Source of the DNA: an uncultured Pelagibacteraceae bacterium | Lineage (GTDB): Bacteria; Pseudomonadota; Alphaproteobacteria; Pelagibacterales; Pelagibacteraceae | Reading direction: 5' to 3' | NCBI GenBank assembly: GCA_902550635.1 | Contig: CACCZY010000001.1 | Span: 1-64,000, forward strand | DNA length: 64,000 nucleotides | Shown here: piece after piece, positions 1-8,996 of the stretch | Layout: the number at the start of each line of letters is the position of its first letter | How positions within the stretch are numbered: position 1 is the first letter of the stretch | Translations under genes and position numbers: made by a program | Notes under the pieces: model-generated | Told to the model about the DNA's origin: nothing | Databases searched by the model: none | Seen by the model: only the letters and a program-made list of their open reading frames with translations

Positions 1-362
1 ATTATATTCCAAAAGGTATGGCTGGCACTAGACAACTACTTAAATATTTTAAAAAAGGTTACTCAATTGCTATAATGATAGATCAAAGAGTTAGTCAAGC
101 CAAAAAAATAAAATTTTTTAATCATTATGCATATACAACAACAATACCAGCACAATTTTCAAAAAAATATAAATCTGAAATAGTTCCTATTCATATCGAA
201 AGATTAGATGGAATTAATTTTAAAATAAAAATTAATAAACCTATGAAGTTTAAAGATGAAGATAGTGTAGAAAAAATTACAACTGATCTTAATTTGTGGC
301 TTGAAAATATGATTTTAGAAAATCCTGGTCAATGGATTTGGACCCATAATCGTTGGAAATAA
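1..362 (+). CDS. Lipid A lauroyl/myristoyl acyltransferase (LpxL/HtrB family), 3' part only
   Basis: The gene enters from the left edge; the frame is open from base 3 and about 119 C-terminal residues are visible. The family adds secondary acyl chains to lipid A at the inner membrane, using acyl-ACP. Seen here are the IDQR segment that follows the central catalytic region and the family's C-terminal ending, WIWTHNRWK, just before the stop. The catalytic HX4D motif lies upstream of the window. The first ATG in the window, at 18, is internal and should not be taken as the start. The family call is good, but lauroyl versus myristoyl specificity cannot be told from this fragment. Confidence 0.85.
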   Translation, partial: YIPKGMAGTRQLLKYFKKGYSIAIMIDQRVSQAKKIKFFNHYAYTTTIPAQFSKKYKSEIVPIHIERLDGINFKIKINKPMKFKDEDSVEKITTDLNLWLENMILENPGQWIWTHNRWK

Positions 363-369
363 ATAAGTT

Positions 370-561
370 TTAATTTTTATTATCCTTCTTTTTGAAAGCT
401 TCCACATATGAAAAATATGGTTCTTGTAAATCTACGTTCCAATAGGTTAACTCATTTAAAAAAATTTTCTTTCCTGATACTGCACAAATCACGTGATCAC
501 CATCCTCAATAATTTTAAAACTATTTGGCAAATATTCTAATTTAGCTAACTTATTTTTCAT
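370..561 (-). CDS. DUF2093-type small conserved protein
   Basis: A 63-residue acidic/basic protein with the pattern LEYLPNSFKIIEDGDHVICAV followed by a LNELTYWNVDLQEPY stretch. This resembles the short alphaproteobacterial DUF2093 family, whose function is unknown. I place the start at the ATG ending at 561 (MKNKLAKLEYL), because the longer reading adds only a hydrophobic run not expected for the family. It is convergent with the acyltransferase gene, with 7 bases between stops, and divergent from purD, whose start is 23 bases away, so the two share a tiny promoter region. Confidence 0.65.
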   Translation of the reverse strand: MKNKLAKLEYLPNSFKIIEDGDHVICAVSGKKIFLNELTYWNVDLQEPYFSYVEAFKKKDNKN

Positions 562-584
562 TATTATTATATAATTTATCATAT

Positions 585-1850
585 ATGAATATTGCTATTA
601 TTGGAAGCGGAGGCAGAGAACATGCTTTATGTTTTAAACTATCAGAATCACAAAATGTAAAAAAAATATTTTGCATTCCAGGAAATGCTGGAACCGAAAA
701 AATTGCTAAAAATATAAATATAAACTTTAATGATTTTAAAGAATTAAAAAAAGTTATTTTAAAAAATAAAATTGAAATGGTCATTATTGGACCTGAAAAG
801 CCTTTGGTAGATGGTATTGTCGATTACCTTGAAAAAAATAATATATTAGTTTTTGGACCCAATAAAATTGCATCACAATTAGAAGGTTCTAAAACATTTA
901 CAAAAGAATTATGCAAAAAAAATAATATTCCTTCTGCAAAATTTGAAATATTTTACAAATCTTTAGATGCAAAAAAATTTTTAAAAAAATCAAAATATCC
1001 TTTAGTTATAAAAGCAGATGGTTTGGCTTCAGGAAAAGGTGTTTATATATGTGAAAATGAATCATCAGGCCAAACAGCTATTGATGAAATTTTTAATGGA
1101 AAGTTTGGAAAAGCAGAAAAATTATTAATAGAAGAGTTTCTTCAAGGGGAAGAGATGAGTTTTTTTATTATTTCTGATGGAAAAACTTTTAAAACTTTTC
1201 AAACTGCACAAGATCACAAAAGAGTAGGCGAGGGTGATACGGGCAAAAACACTGGAGGAATGGGAGCTTACTCACCTTCAAGACTAATAAATTCAGATCT
1301 CGAAAAAAAAATTATAAACAAAATAATTCAACCTACATTAAAATCACTTAATAACATTGGCTGTTCATATAAAGGATTTTTATATGCCGGCTTGATGATT
1401 GTTAACAATGAACCATATCTTATTGAATACAATGTAAGAATGGGTGATCCTGAATGTCAAACAATAATTCCTAGATTAAAGACAGATTTATTTGAAATTA
1501 TTTTATCATGCTGTAATGGTTCTTTAAAAAATATAATTTTAGAATGGGACTCCAAATTTAGCGTGAGTATAGTTTTATGTTCAAAAGGATATCCAGATAA
1601 ATATCAAAAAAATATTAAAATAGATGGTTTGGAAAATCTAATTCATTCAAAAGATCAATTTATTTTTCATGCAGGAACAAACAGAAAGAATAATGAAATT
1701 GTAGCTACAGGAGGAAGAGTTTTAAACTTTACTTCTCTTTCTGAAAGTTTTTATTCGTGTCAAAAAGAATCTTTAAAACTAATTAATAATTTAGATTGGA
1801 ATAATGGATTTTTTAGAAAAGATATAGGATTTAAAGTAATTAAAAAATGA
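585..1850 (+). CDS. purD: Phosphoribosylamine-glycine ligase (GARS)
   Basis: Makes glycinamide ribonucleotide from phosphoribosylamine, glycine and ATP, the second step of purine synthesis, in the cytoplasm. The 421 residues match the normal length. The N-terminus has GSGGREHAL at 7-15. The ATP-grasp core shows KADGLASGKGV at 143-153 and GDTGKNTGGMGAYS at 217-230, and the metal-binding RMGDPECQ is at 285-292. The stop overlaps the rsmD start by four bases (ATGA), so the two are probably translated together. No anomaly seen. Confidence 0.97.
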   Translation: MNIAIIGSGGREHALCFKLSESQNVKKIFCIPGNAGTEKIAKNININFNDFKELKKVILKNKIEMVIIGPEKPLVDGIVDYLEKNNILVFGPNKIASQLEGSKTFTKELCKKNNIPSAKFEIFYKSLDAKKFLKKSKYPLVIKADGLASGKGVYICENESSGQTAIDEIFNGKFGKAEKLLIEEFLQGEEMSFFIISDGKTFKTFQTAQDHKRVGEGDTGKNTGGMGAYSPSRLINSDLEKKIINKIIQPTLKSLNNIGCSYKGFLYAGLMIVNNEPYLIEYNVRMGDPECQTIIPRLKTDLFEIILSCCNGSLKNIILEWDSKFSVSIVLCSKGYPDKYQKNIKIDGLENLIHSKDQFIFHAGTNRKNNEIVATGGRVLNFTSLSESFYSCQKESLKLINNLDWNNGFFRKDIGFKVIKK

Positions 1851-2413
1851 AAATAATTTCTGGTTATTTAAAAAATAAAAAATTAATTTTGCCATTAGAC
1901 AAAAGTACAAGACCATTAAAATCAATGGTAAGAGAGTCAATTTTTAATATTGTAGAACATTCAAAAATATTTAATTTTAAAATTAAAGATTCAAATGTAT
2001 TAGACCTATTTTCTGGTATAGGTTCATTTGGCTTAGAATTTATATCTAGAGGAGCTAATAATGTGATTTTTTGTGAAAATTATCAACCATCAGTTAAAAT
2101 TTTAAAAAAGAATATACTTAACTTAAATTGCTCTAAAAATACTTTGGTATTTGAAAAAGATATTTATAGCCAAAACTTTTTTCAAAATTTACCAAATAAA
2201 AAGTTTGAAATTATTTACTTAGATCCACCTTTTAAAGAAAAAAGAATAAATGAAATTTTGCACAACATAAATAACAAAAAATTATTAAGTAAAAACGGTA
2301 TAATCATTCTACATAGAAATAAAAAAACTATAGATAATTTTAATGATTTTTTTTTAATTAAAAAAGAAAAAATTTATGGTTTATCTAAAATTATTTTTGG
2401 TTCCTTTTTTTAG
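1847..2413 (+). CDS. rsmD: 16S rRNA (guanine-966-N2) methyltransferase RsmD
   Basis: SAM-dependent methyltransferase acting on 16S rRNA in the small subunit. The SAM-binding loop DLFSGIGSFG is at 53-62 and the catalytic DPPF motif of N-methyltransferases at 126-129. At 188 residues it is full length. It starts inside the purD stop. Its last 33 bases overlap the 3' end of the convergent pgi gene, so both C-termini are encoded by the same DNA. Confidence 0.93.
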   Translation: MKIISGYLKNKKLILPLDKSTRPLKSMVRESIFNIVEHSKIFNFKIKDSNVLDLFSGIGSFGLEFISRGANNVIFCENYQPSVKILKKNILNLNCSKNTLVFEKDIYSQNFFQNLPNKKFEIIYLDPPFKEKRINEILHNINNKKLLSKNGIIILHRNKKTIDNFNDFFLIKKEKIYGLSKIIFGSFF

Positions 2414-3577
2414 CAAAATTTTTTTGGTTTCTTTTTTAATTAATTCAACTGCTGGCTGATCAAAAGGATTTACTTTTAATAATCTACCCAAAAGTATTGT
2501 TTCTAATATAAAAAAAGTAAACAAAGTCCCAAGACTTTTCTCATCTTTGCTTAATATTTCAAAACTTCTAAAAGGTATCTTTTTTGAATTAAAAACATTT
2601 TGAGTTGCTATATTCTGAGAGTAAATTATTTCATTTAATTTTTTTCCTTTTAAAAATTTATAAGGTTCTAATATTTTTTTATGATTTATTTTTATTGTAT
2701 TTTCTTGGTGTGAGAAAAAAAAAGTATAAAAACCCTTGGGTTGACCATCCAGGTAATATTGCATTAAACTATGATTATCTTTTGGCATTGTAGAAATCAC
2801 TGGTATCACGCCATTTAATTTTTTCCCTAAACTTTCCGAAACTAGCTGTTGATACCATTTAAAAAAAGGCTCTGATAAAGGATCATAATTTAATATAAAT
2901 GATAAAAATTTACCTTTTTTCACATTTAAATAAATTGACTGAACATTGGCCAATAATTCTTTAACAAAAATTTTATTTTTAATTAAATAGTTAAATTGTT
3001 TAAATTTAATAACATTTAACCCCATTAACTCTGCTGGAATCATTCCTACTTCTGATAATACAGAGTATCTGCCGCCAATATAATTTTTATGTTCAATTAT
3101 ATCAGACTTTAAATCTGCTGCTAATTTATTTAAATAATTATTTTGCAATTCTGAAATAATAATATTTTTTTGATTATCTTTTAAAAGAATATTTGAATTA
3201 CATATGGTTTCTAAAGTATTTCCAGATTTTGATATAATTATATTAACTTGAGTTTTTTTATTTTTTTTTAAATTTATATTATTCTGAAGATTGTTTATGA
3301 ATGAAAAATTTTTTATTATTTTTTTTTTCAAAAAACTATAAATTGCTTCAGATCCTAAAATTGAACCCCCCATGCCAATTACTCTAAAAAAAGATTTTGT
3401 TTTTAATTTTTTTATGGTTTTAGAATTAAAATTATTGTTATAATCTTTGGATAAAGTATTAAGAATATTGTTTTTATTTTTATAATAATCTGAAATTAAT
3501 GAATGAAACTCTTTTTTTGCTATATTTAATTTTTTTTTAATTTTAAAATTTTTAAAATTAATATTATTAACATTCAT
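2381..3577 (-). CDS. pgi: Glucose-6-phosphate isomerase, short form
   Basis: Interconverts glucose-6-P and fructose-6-P. The 398 residues are well short of the roughly 550 of enterobacterial Pgi but near the compact bacterial form. SIS-fold motifs are all present: GMGGSILGS at 68-76, SKSGNTLET at 116-124, GGRYSVLSEVGMIP at 168-181, and a C-terminal QPAVELIK segment. The start lies one base from the stop of the upstream lipoprotein gene on the same strand, suggesting an operon ileS-lspA-lipoprotein-pgi. The 3' end overlaps rsmD by 33 bases. Confidence 0.93.
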   Translation of the reverse strand: MNVNNINFKNFKIKKKLNIAKKEFHSLISDYYKNKNNILNTLSKDYNNNFNSKTIKKLKTKSFFRVIGMGGSILGSEAIYSFLKKKIIKNFSFINNLQNNINLKKNKKTQVNIIISKSGNTLETICNSNILLKDNQKNIIISELQNNYLNKLAADLKSDIIEHKNYIGGRYSVLSEVGMIPAELMGLNVIKFKQFNYLIKNKIFVKELLANVQSIYLNVKKGKFLSFILNYDPLSEPFFKWYQQLVSESLGKKLNGVIPVISTMPKDNHSLMQYYLDGQPKGFYTFFFSHQENTIKINHKKILEPYKFLKGKKLNEIIYSQNIATQNVFNSKKIPFRSFEILSKDEKSLGTLFTFFILETILLGRLLKVNPFDQPAVELIKKETKKILLKKGTKNNFR

Positions 3578-3578
3578 T

Positions 3579-3911
3579 TTATTTAATTTTCTTCAAAATT
3601 GATTCCTCTAAAGATTTATTTGTGTTATCAATTTTAATATCATTACTAGCACCATTGTTTTTTAATATCTTTTTTATATCTTCTTTAAAGCTTGTTTCCT
3701 CTCTATCGGCTAAATTTTTACTATCGTCAGGCTCGGGGAAATCTTCAAAATTTGGAGGCAATACTAATGGGTTTTTTTTTTCTACTAAAAACTCATCGCC
3801 AATCGGTTTGGTTTTTCCTGTTACAGCACTTTTTATACTTGATCCTAAACCACAAGAATTCAAAATCATAAAAAAAAGCAAAATTAAAATATTAAAAAAT
3901 TTTCTACTCAT
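3579..3911 (-). CDS. Small outer-membrane lipoprotein, BamF/DUF3035-like
   Basis: A 110-residue protein with a short basic N-terminus, a hydrophobic stretch and a lipobox ending at Cys20 (ILNSC), so it should be processed by signal peptidase II and lipidated. After it comes a DEFLVEKKNPLVLPPNFEDFPEP segment in two pieces, which matches my memory of the DUF3035 family, described in alphaproteobacteria as BamF of the outer-membrane beta-barrel assembly complex. The C-terminal third is charged and low in complexity. It overlaps lspA, which encodes its likely processing enzyme, by 8 bases. The lipoprotein call is strong; the BamF identity is moderate. Confidence 0.7.
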   Translation of the reverse strand: MSRKFFNILILLFFMILNSCGLGSSIKSAVTGKTKPIGDEFLVEKKNPLVLPPNFEDFPEPDDSKNLADREETSFKEDIKKILKNNGASNDIKIDNTNKSLEESILKKIK

Positions 3912-4395
3912 GTGTTTTTTTATTAATTAATAATTCAGCAATAATAAGGCAAATAACACCAAGTGTAATAAATATATCTGATACATTGAAAATAAACCAG
4001 TGGAACTCCCTAAAATTTATATCAATAAAATCTGGAACTGATCCATAATACAATCTATCAAATAAATTTCCCAAAGAACCTCCTAGTATCATTAAAAAAA
4101 AAAGGGCACGTAAATCTTTATAAATAAAAACTAAATATAAAATAATTAAATTTATTATTACAATTAAAATAGTAATCAAATTGTAAATTAAAGATTTTTC
4201 AAATGAAAACAGGCCAAAAGCAACCCCTTTGTTCCAAACTAAATTTAAGCTCAAAAATTGATTAATATATATGTTCGTGTCTAAATTATTTGATGCAAAT
4301 TGAAGAATATAAATTTTGGATACTCTATCTAAAAAAAAAATTAAAGTTAAAACTGATATATATATAATAATTTTCTTATAAAAGTTATTATTCAT
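3904..4395 (-). CDS. lspA: Lipoprotein signal peptidase (signal peptidase II)
   Basis: Inner-membrane aspartyl protease that cleaves the signal peptide of prolipoproteins after diacylglyceryl transfer. It has 163 residues and four hydrophobic segments. The two catalytic aspartates are visible: Asp122 in NLFDRLYYGSVPDFID and Asp140 in FNVSDIFITLG. It sits 11 bases downstream of ileS, the classic ileS-lspA order, and overlaps the start of a lipoprotein gene. Confidence 0.95.
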   Translation of the reverse strand: MNNNFYKKIIIYISVLTLIFFLDRVSKIYILQFASNNLDTNIYINQFLSLNLVWNKGVAFGLFSFEKSLIYNLITILIVIINLIILYLVFIYKDLRALFFLMILGGSLGNLFDRLYYGSVPDFIDINFREFHWFIFNVSDIFITLGVICLIIAELLINKKTHE

Positions 4396-4406
4396 ATCTT
4401 ATATTG

Positions 4407-7130
4407 TTATCCATGTCTTTCGCACTTGCCTTTTTTTATTTTCCAACAAATTTTGCATTTTTCGCCCTCTGCTTTAATTGTTTCAACATTTATTTCATTA
4501 TCAAGTTTTTCATCAAGTATTATCTCTGCTCCTGAAGTTATACAAATTTCAGCAAAATCAAAATTTTTTGCCAATTCATAAAATTTTTTATTCAGTTTTA
4601 TTTTAACTTTCGCTTCTAAACTTGAACCTATAACTTTACTTGCTCTTTTATTTTCAATGCTTATATTAGCTAAATCTCTTATTTTTTTTATTTTTATCCA
4701 GTTTTCATTTAATACTTGATTTTTCCATTTCGATGGTATTTTAACAAATTTTTCTAGGTGAATACTATTATCATTGTCTTTATTAACTAAATTAAAAATT
4801 TCCTCGGTGGTAAATGACAATATTGGTGCGAACCATTTAAGTAAACTTTCAAGAATTATATTTAGAACTAAAATGCAATTTTTTCTTCTTTCAGAATTTA
4901 AATCATCACAATAAAGCGAATCTTTCCTAATATCAAAATAAAATGCTGAAAGATCTACTGTACAAAAATTTAATAGTTCTTTATATAAATTATGAAATGT
5001 ATATGACTTAAAATTTTTATGGAAATTTTCATTCAAAATAAAAATTTTATGAAGCATGTACTGTTCTAACTCATCAAGTACATTTGGATTTATTTTTTCA
5101 AAATCTGTTTTTAAAAAATTATCTTTCAAGTTTCCCAAAATATATCTAAATGTATTTCTTATTTTTCTGTATGATTCAGCGTGTTGTTCTAGAATTAAAT
5201 TATCTATTCTTAAATCTTCGGAATAATCTGCTGCTGTAACCCAGACTCTTAAAATATCAGCTCCATATTTTTTTAAAATGTCTTCTGGTGATATAATATT
5301 TCCCAATGATTTAGACATTTTTAATCCTTTGCCATCGACAACAAAACCGTGTGATAATATAGTTTCAAATGGTGCTCTACCTCTAGTTCCGCAGGACTCT
5401 AACAGTGAAGAATGAAACCACCCCCTATGCTGATCAGATCCTTCAAGATACATGGATGCGGGCCATTTTAAATCTTTCCTTGTTTCCAAAACATAGGAAT
5501 GGGTTGAGCCACTATCAAACCATACCTCAACAATATCACTTAATTTTTCATAATCTTTAGCAATATATTTCTTTCCTAAAAATCTTTGAGGATCATCTGT
5601 AAACCAACAATCCGAACCTTCTTTTTCATAAATTTTAGCAATATTATCAAAAACTTCATCATCTATTAAAATTTCATTTGTTTTTTTTGAAATAAAAATA
5701 GGTAAAGGAACTCCCCAAACTCTTTGCCTTGACACGCACCAATCTGGTCTTGTTTCTATCATTGATTTCAATCTTTCTTTTCCTTTGCTAGGATAAAATT
5801 TGGTATCTTCAATAGCTTTTAAGGCTTTTTTTCTTAACCCATGGCTTTCCATTGAAATAAACCATTGTTGGGTAGCTCTATGAACAAGGGGAGCTTTAGA
5901 TCTCCAAGAATGTGGGTATGAATGATTTAATTTTCCGTTGGCTAGAAGTTTATTAAGATCTTTTAACTTTTCTATTACAATAGAATTTGCTTTAAAAATA
6001 TGTGTACCTTCAAAAACAGGAATATTTTTTGTATATCTTCCATCATCATCAACCGTTTCCAATGCTTTAATTCCGTTGTTTAGACATAAATTAAAATCAT
6101 CTGGTCCATGACTTGGAGCACAATGAACTATTCCTGTGCCCTGTTCTGTTGTAACAAATCTAGCTTCCAACATTGGAATATCATATTTATAGCCAATATT
6201 AAAAAAAGGATGTTGGCAAACAGTTCCTAAAAAATCCTTTCCATTAATCTCTTCTAAGGTTTTATAACTTTCAACATTACATTCTTTAATTACGGACTCT
6301 AAAAGATCTTTTGCTACAACTATCTTTTTATTTTTAAATTTATTGTCATCTAATAATTGAACAATCAAATATTTCAAATTATTATTATAGGCCAAAGCTT
6401 TATTTGCTGGAATTGTCCAAGGTGTGGTTGTCCATATAATTATTTCGCAATTATTTAATTCTTTTAAATTAGATTTCTTAACCTCAAAAGAAGCATAAAT
6501 TGTATCTGACGTGTGATCCATATACTCAACTTCAGCATCAGATAATGCAGTTTTTTCTACTGTTGACCAAAGAACCGGCTTATATCCTTTGTAAAGGCTT
6601 CCTTCTTTTAAAAATTTTCCAAGCTCTCTTACTATTTGTGCTTCAGCATCAAAACTCATTGTTGAATAATAATCTTCCCAATCCCCAATGACCCCCAGCC
6701 TTTTAAATTGATCCTTATGAACTTTAATCCATTTATTTGCAAATTCTCTACATTCTTTTCTAAATTCGGTAATTGGTACTTCATTTTTATTTTTTTTATT
6801 TTTCTTATATTGTTCTTCAATCTTCCATTCTATTGGCAACCCATGACAGTCCCACCCTGGAACATAAACAGAGTCTTTTCCATCCATTTGATGGAATTTG
6901 GTTATTATATCTTTTAGTATTTTATTTAGTGCAGTCCCCATATGAATATTGCCGTTTGCATAAGGAGGCCCATCATGAAGAATAAATTTTTCTTTGTTTT
7001 TAGTTCTTGCTCTTAACTTCTTATATAAATTTATCCTATCCCAATATTGAACAAAACCAGGCTCCTTAGACGGAAGGTTTGCTTTCATTGAAAAAGCTGT
7101 TTTAGGAAGATTAATATTTTCTTTTCCCAT
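4407..7130 (-). CDS. ileS: Isoleucyl-tRNA synthetase
   Basis: Charges tRNA-Ile. The 907 residues are full length. The class I nucleotide-binding motif reads HMGT at 63-66 where HIGH is usual, KMSKS is at 604-608, and the CP1 editing domain shows TTTPWTIPAN near 234-243 and GTGIVHCAPSHG near 331. The C-terminus ends in a zinc ribbon, CKICW then CERHG, which I read as a compact version of the family's CxxC...CxxC. It is followed by lspA and preceded by ribF, five bases away on the same strand. Confidence 0.97.
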   Translation of the reverse strand: MGKENINLPKTAFSMKANLPSKEPGFVQYWDRINLYKKLRARTKNKEKFILHDGPPYANGNIHMGTALNKILKDIITKFHQMDGKDSVYVPGWDCHGLPIEWKIEEQYKKNKKNKNEVPITEFRKECREFANKWIKVHKDQFKRLGVIGDWEDYYSTMSFDAEAQIVRELGKFLKEGSLYKGYKPVLWSTVEKTALSDAEVEYMDHTSDTIYASFEVKKSNLKELNNCEIIIWTTTPWTIPANKALAYNNNLKYLIVQLLDDNKFKNKKIVVAKDLLESVIKECNVESYKTLEEINGKDFLGTVCQHPFFNIGYKYDIPMLEARFVTTEQGTGIVHCAPSHGPDDFNLCLNNGIKALETVDDDGRYTKNIPVFEGTHIFKANSIVIEKLKDLNKLLANGKLNHSYPHSWRSKAPLVHRATQQWFISMESHGLRKKALKAIEDTKFYPSKGKERLKSMIETRPDWCVSRQRVWGVPLPIFISKKTNEILIDDEVFDNIAKIYEKEGSDCWFTDDPQRFLGKKYIAKDYEKLSDIVEVWFDSGSTHSYVLETRKDLKWPASMYLEGSDQHRGWFHSSLLESCGTRGRAPFETILSHGFVVDGKGLKMSKSLGNIISPEDILKKYGADILRVWVTAADYSEDLRIDNLILEQHAESYRKIRNTFRYILGNLKDNFLKTDFEKINPNVLDELEQYMLHKIFILNENFHKNFKSYTFHNLYKELLNFCTVDLSAFYFDIRKDSLYCDDLNSERRKNCILVLNIILESLLKWFAPILSFTTEEIFNLVNKDNDNSIHLEKFVKIPSKWKNQVLNENWIKIKKIRDLANISIENKRASKVIGSSLEAKVKIKLNKKFYELAKNFDFAEICITSGAEIILDEKLDNEINVETIKAEGEKCKICWKIKKGKCERHG

Positions 7131-7134
7131 AATA

Positions 7135-8064
7135 TTATATTTTTTTTGCTATTTTCAAATCCTTATTAATTTGATTTCTAAGCTGATCAACTCCTCTGAA
7201 TTTTTTTTCACTTCTAATAAATTTTTTAAATTCAACTGTTAATTTCTTATTATAAAGATTTCTAGCAAAATTAAATATATTTACTTCTAAAAGAATCTTT
7301 TTTTGATTAAAAGTTGGTCTATATCCTAAATTTGCTATACCATTTAAATTAAGCTTGCTACCATGAATATTAACTTTTACGGCATAAACTCCTGTTTTTG
7401 CAATCAAATAGTTCGATAACCCTATGTTGCATGTGGGAAAACCAATTTTCTTTCCCATCTCTCTTCCCTTTTGAACTTTTCCTTCTATAGACCAAAACCT
7501 ATCAAGGTATTGATTAGCAATATCTAATTTTCCCGATTGTAATAAACTTCTAATTAAAGTTGATGAAATAATTTTTTTTTGTTTCTTTAGAGGAGAAGGA
7601 TTTATAATTTTATATTTATATTTATTTGATAATTTTTTTAAAAGATTAACATCTCCTTCTCTTTTATTTCCAAATCTAAAATTATTACTTACAAAAATAT
7701 ATTTTGATTGAAGTTTTTTTGACAATATGTTTTCAATAAAACTATAACTTTTAATTTTTGAAAATTTTCTATCAAATTTTTTAATTATTATAAAATCTAC
7801 ATTATATTTTTTCAAATAACCTATTTTTTGGTTAGTATTTGAAATCCTATAATTTTTAATTTTTTTATTAAAAAACATTTTTGGAATAGGATCAAAGGTT
7901 ACTACTCCAAGCTTGCATTGCAGTTTTTTTTTATATTTTTTTGCCTGTCGAAATAATTTTTGATGTCCCAAATGTAAACCATCAAAATTACCTATTAAAA
8001 TTATTGAATTCTGATCTGAAACTGAAACATTAAAATTCTTATATATTTTAATTCTTTTTACCAT
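7135..8064 (-). CDS. ribF: Bifunctional riboflavin kinase / FAD synthetase
   Basis: Converts riboflavin to FMN and FMN to FAD. The N-terminal adenylyltransferase domain has GNFDGLHLGH at 25-34; the C-terminal riboflavin-kinase domain begins near residue 180 with GREMGKKIGFPTCNIGL. At 309 residues it is the usual length. The start overlaps the upstream HAD gene by 7 bases and the stop is 4 bases before ileS, so the HAD-ribF-ileS-lspA set reads as one transcription unit. Confidence 0.95.
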   Translation of the reverse strand: MVKRIKIYKNFNVSVSDQNSIILIGNFDGLHLGHQKLFRQAKKYKKKLQCKLGVVTFDPIPKMFFNKKIKNYRISNTNQKIGYLKKYNVDFIIIKKFDRKFSKIKSYSFIENILSKKLQSKYIFVSNNFRFGNKREGDVNLLKKLSNKYKYKIINPSPLKKQKKIISSTLIRSLLQSGKLDIANQYLDRFWSIEGKVQKGREMGKKIGFPTCNIGLSNYLIAKTGVYAVKVNIHGSKLNLNGIANLGYRPTFNQKKILLEVNIFNFARNLYNKKLTVEFKKFIRSEKKFRGVDQLRNQINKDLKIAKKI

Positions 8065-8873
8065 TTTAAATTTGATTGAGCATAATTTACTGTAACATTA
8101 TATTTTTCAAATAGTTTATCAATGCCACAATTAGTTTCATTTCTATGAACTCCATTTAAAACTAACAAAGAGCTAAAGTTTTGTAAATTAGCTCCTCTAA
8201 TATCTGTGTTTAAATTATCGCCTATGCACAATACTCTTTTATTTTTTATTTCTATAGATTGGGTGTAAACTAATGGATATGGCTTTCCAAAATAATCTAC
8301 TTTTCCACCTAATTCTTCAAATACTTTAGCGACAGAACCGGCACAAAATTCTCTTTCTTCACCTCTGTCAACTATCAAATCAGGATTTGTACATATCATT
8401 TTTTTATCTATTTTACTTTTTAAAAAACTTCTATAAAAATCCATATTTTTATCCTGATTATCAAACAATCCTGTACATAATAATAGTTCTGCTTCATCAA
8501 TTTTTTTTACTTTATTTTTCTCAAACATTTTAAATAAATTAAAATCTCTGGGAGGACCGATATGAAAAAATTTAGAATTTTTCCAATTAGAATTTAAATG
8601 TTTTAGAGCAGCTTCACCTGAAGTATAAACTTTTTTACATTTACCATCATCTAAACCCATTTTTTTTAAAAATTTAATCACATCTGAATTTGGTCTTGGT
8701 GCATTTGTTAATAAAACATATTCTTTTTTATTTTTTTCTAGTTCGTTAAGAACATTGATTGAATTTTGAAACAGTTTTATTCCATTGTGCACAACTCCCC
8801 ATATATCGATAAAAAATAATTCGAATTCATGAGTTATTGATTTAAGACCTTTATTGTCCAAATTTAATGTCAT
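8058..8873 (-). CDS. HAD-superfamily class IIA hydrolase (NagD-like)
   Basis: A 271-residue HAD phosphatase of the NagD/class IIA type. Motif I is FFIDIWGVVHNG: the nucleophile Asp is present, but the second acidic position is Trp, as in one bacterial subfamily of this class. Motif II is LLTNAPRP, and the C-terminal KPYPLVYTQS and CIGDNLNTDIRGA carry the lysine and acidic metal ligands. The substrate is unknown. It is the first gene of the minus-strand ribF-ileS run and lies back to back with groES, 123 bases between their starts. Confidence 0.85.
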   Translation of the reverse strand: MTLNLDNKGLKSITHEFELFFIDIWGVVHNGIKLFQNSINVLNELEKNKKEYVLLTNAPRPNSDVIKFLKKMGLDDGKCKKVYTSGEAALKHLNSNWKNSKFFHIGPPRDFNLFKMFEKNKVKKIDEAELLLCTGLFDNQDKNMDFYRSFLKSKIDKKMICTNPDLIVDRGEEREFCAGSVAKVFEELGGKVDYFGKPYPLVYTQSIEIKNKRVLCIGDNLNTDIRGANLQNFSSLLVLNGVHRNETNCGIDKLFEKYNVTVNYAQSNLKW

Positions 8874-8941
8874 TTAGGAGATATAGCCCAAAAATCAGCG
8901 AATTTCTTTGTTTTTTTGAATATATATATTTTAATTATAAC

Positions 8942-8970
8942 CTTGAAATCATTGAACCATATATCTATAT
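8942..8970 (+). promoter_or_regulatory. Candidate heat-shock (RpoH-type) promoter of groESL
   Basis: CTTGAAA at 8942-8948 is the consensus -35 element of sigma-32 promoters. After 16 bases comes CTATAT at 8965-8970, close to the alphaproteobacterial -10 form. The groES start follows 26 bases later, behind a strong AGGAG ribosome-binding site at 8986-8990. I see no CIRCE inverted repeat in this 123-base region, so HrcA control is not supported. Confidence 0.45.
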
Positions 8971-8996
8971 GAAATCAATATTTATAGGAGTATTTT

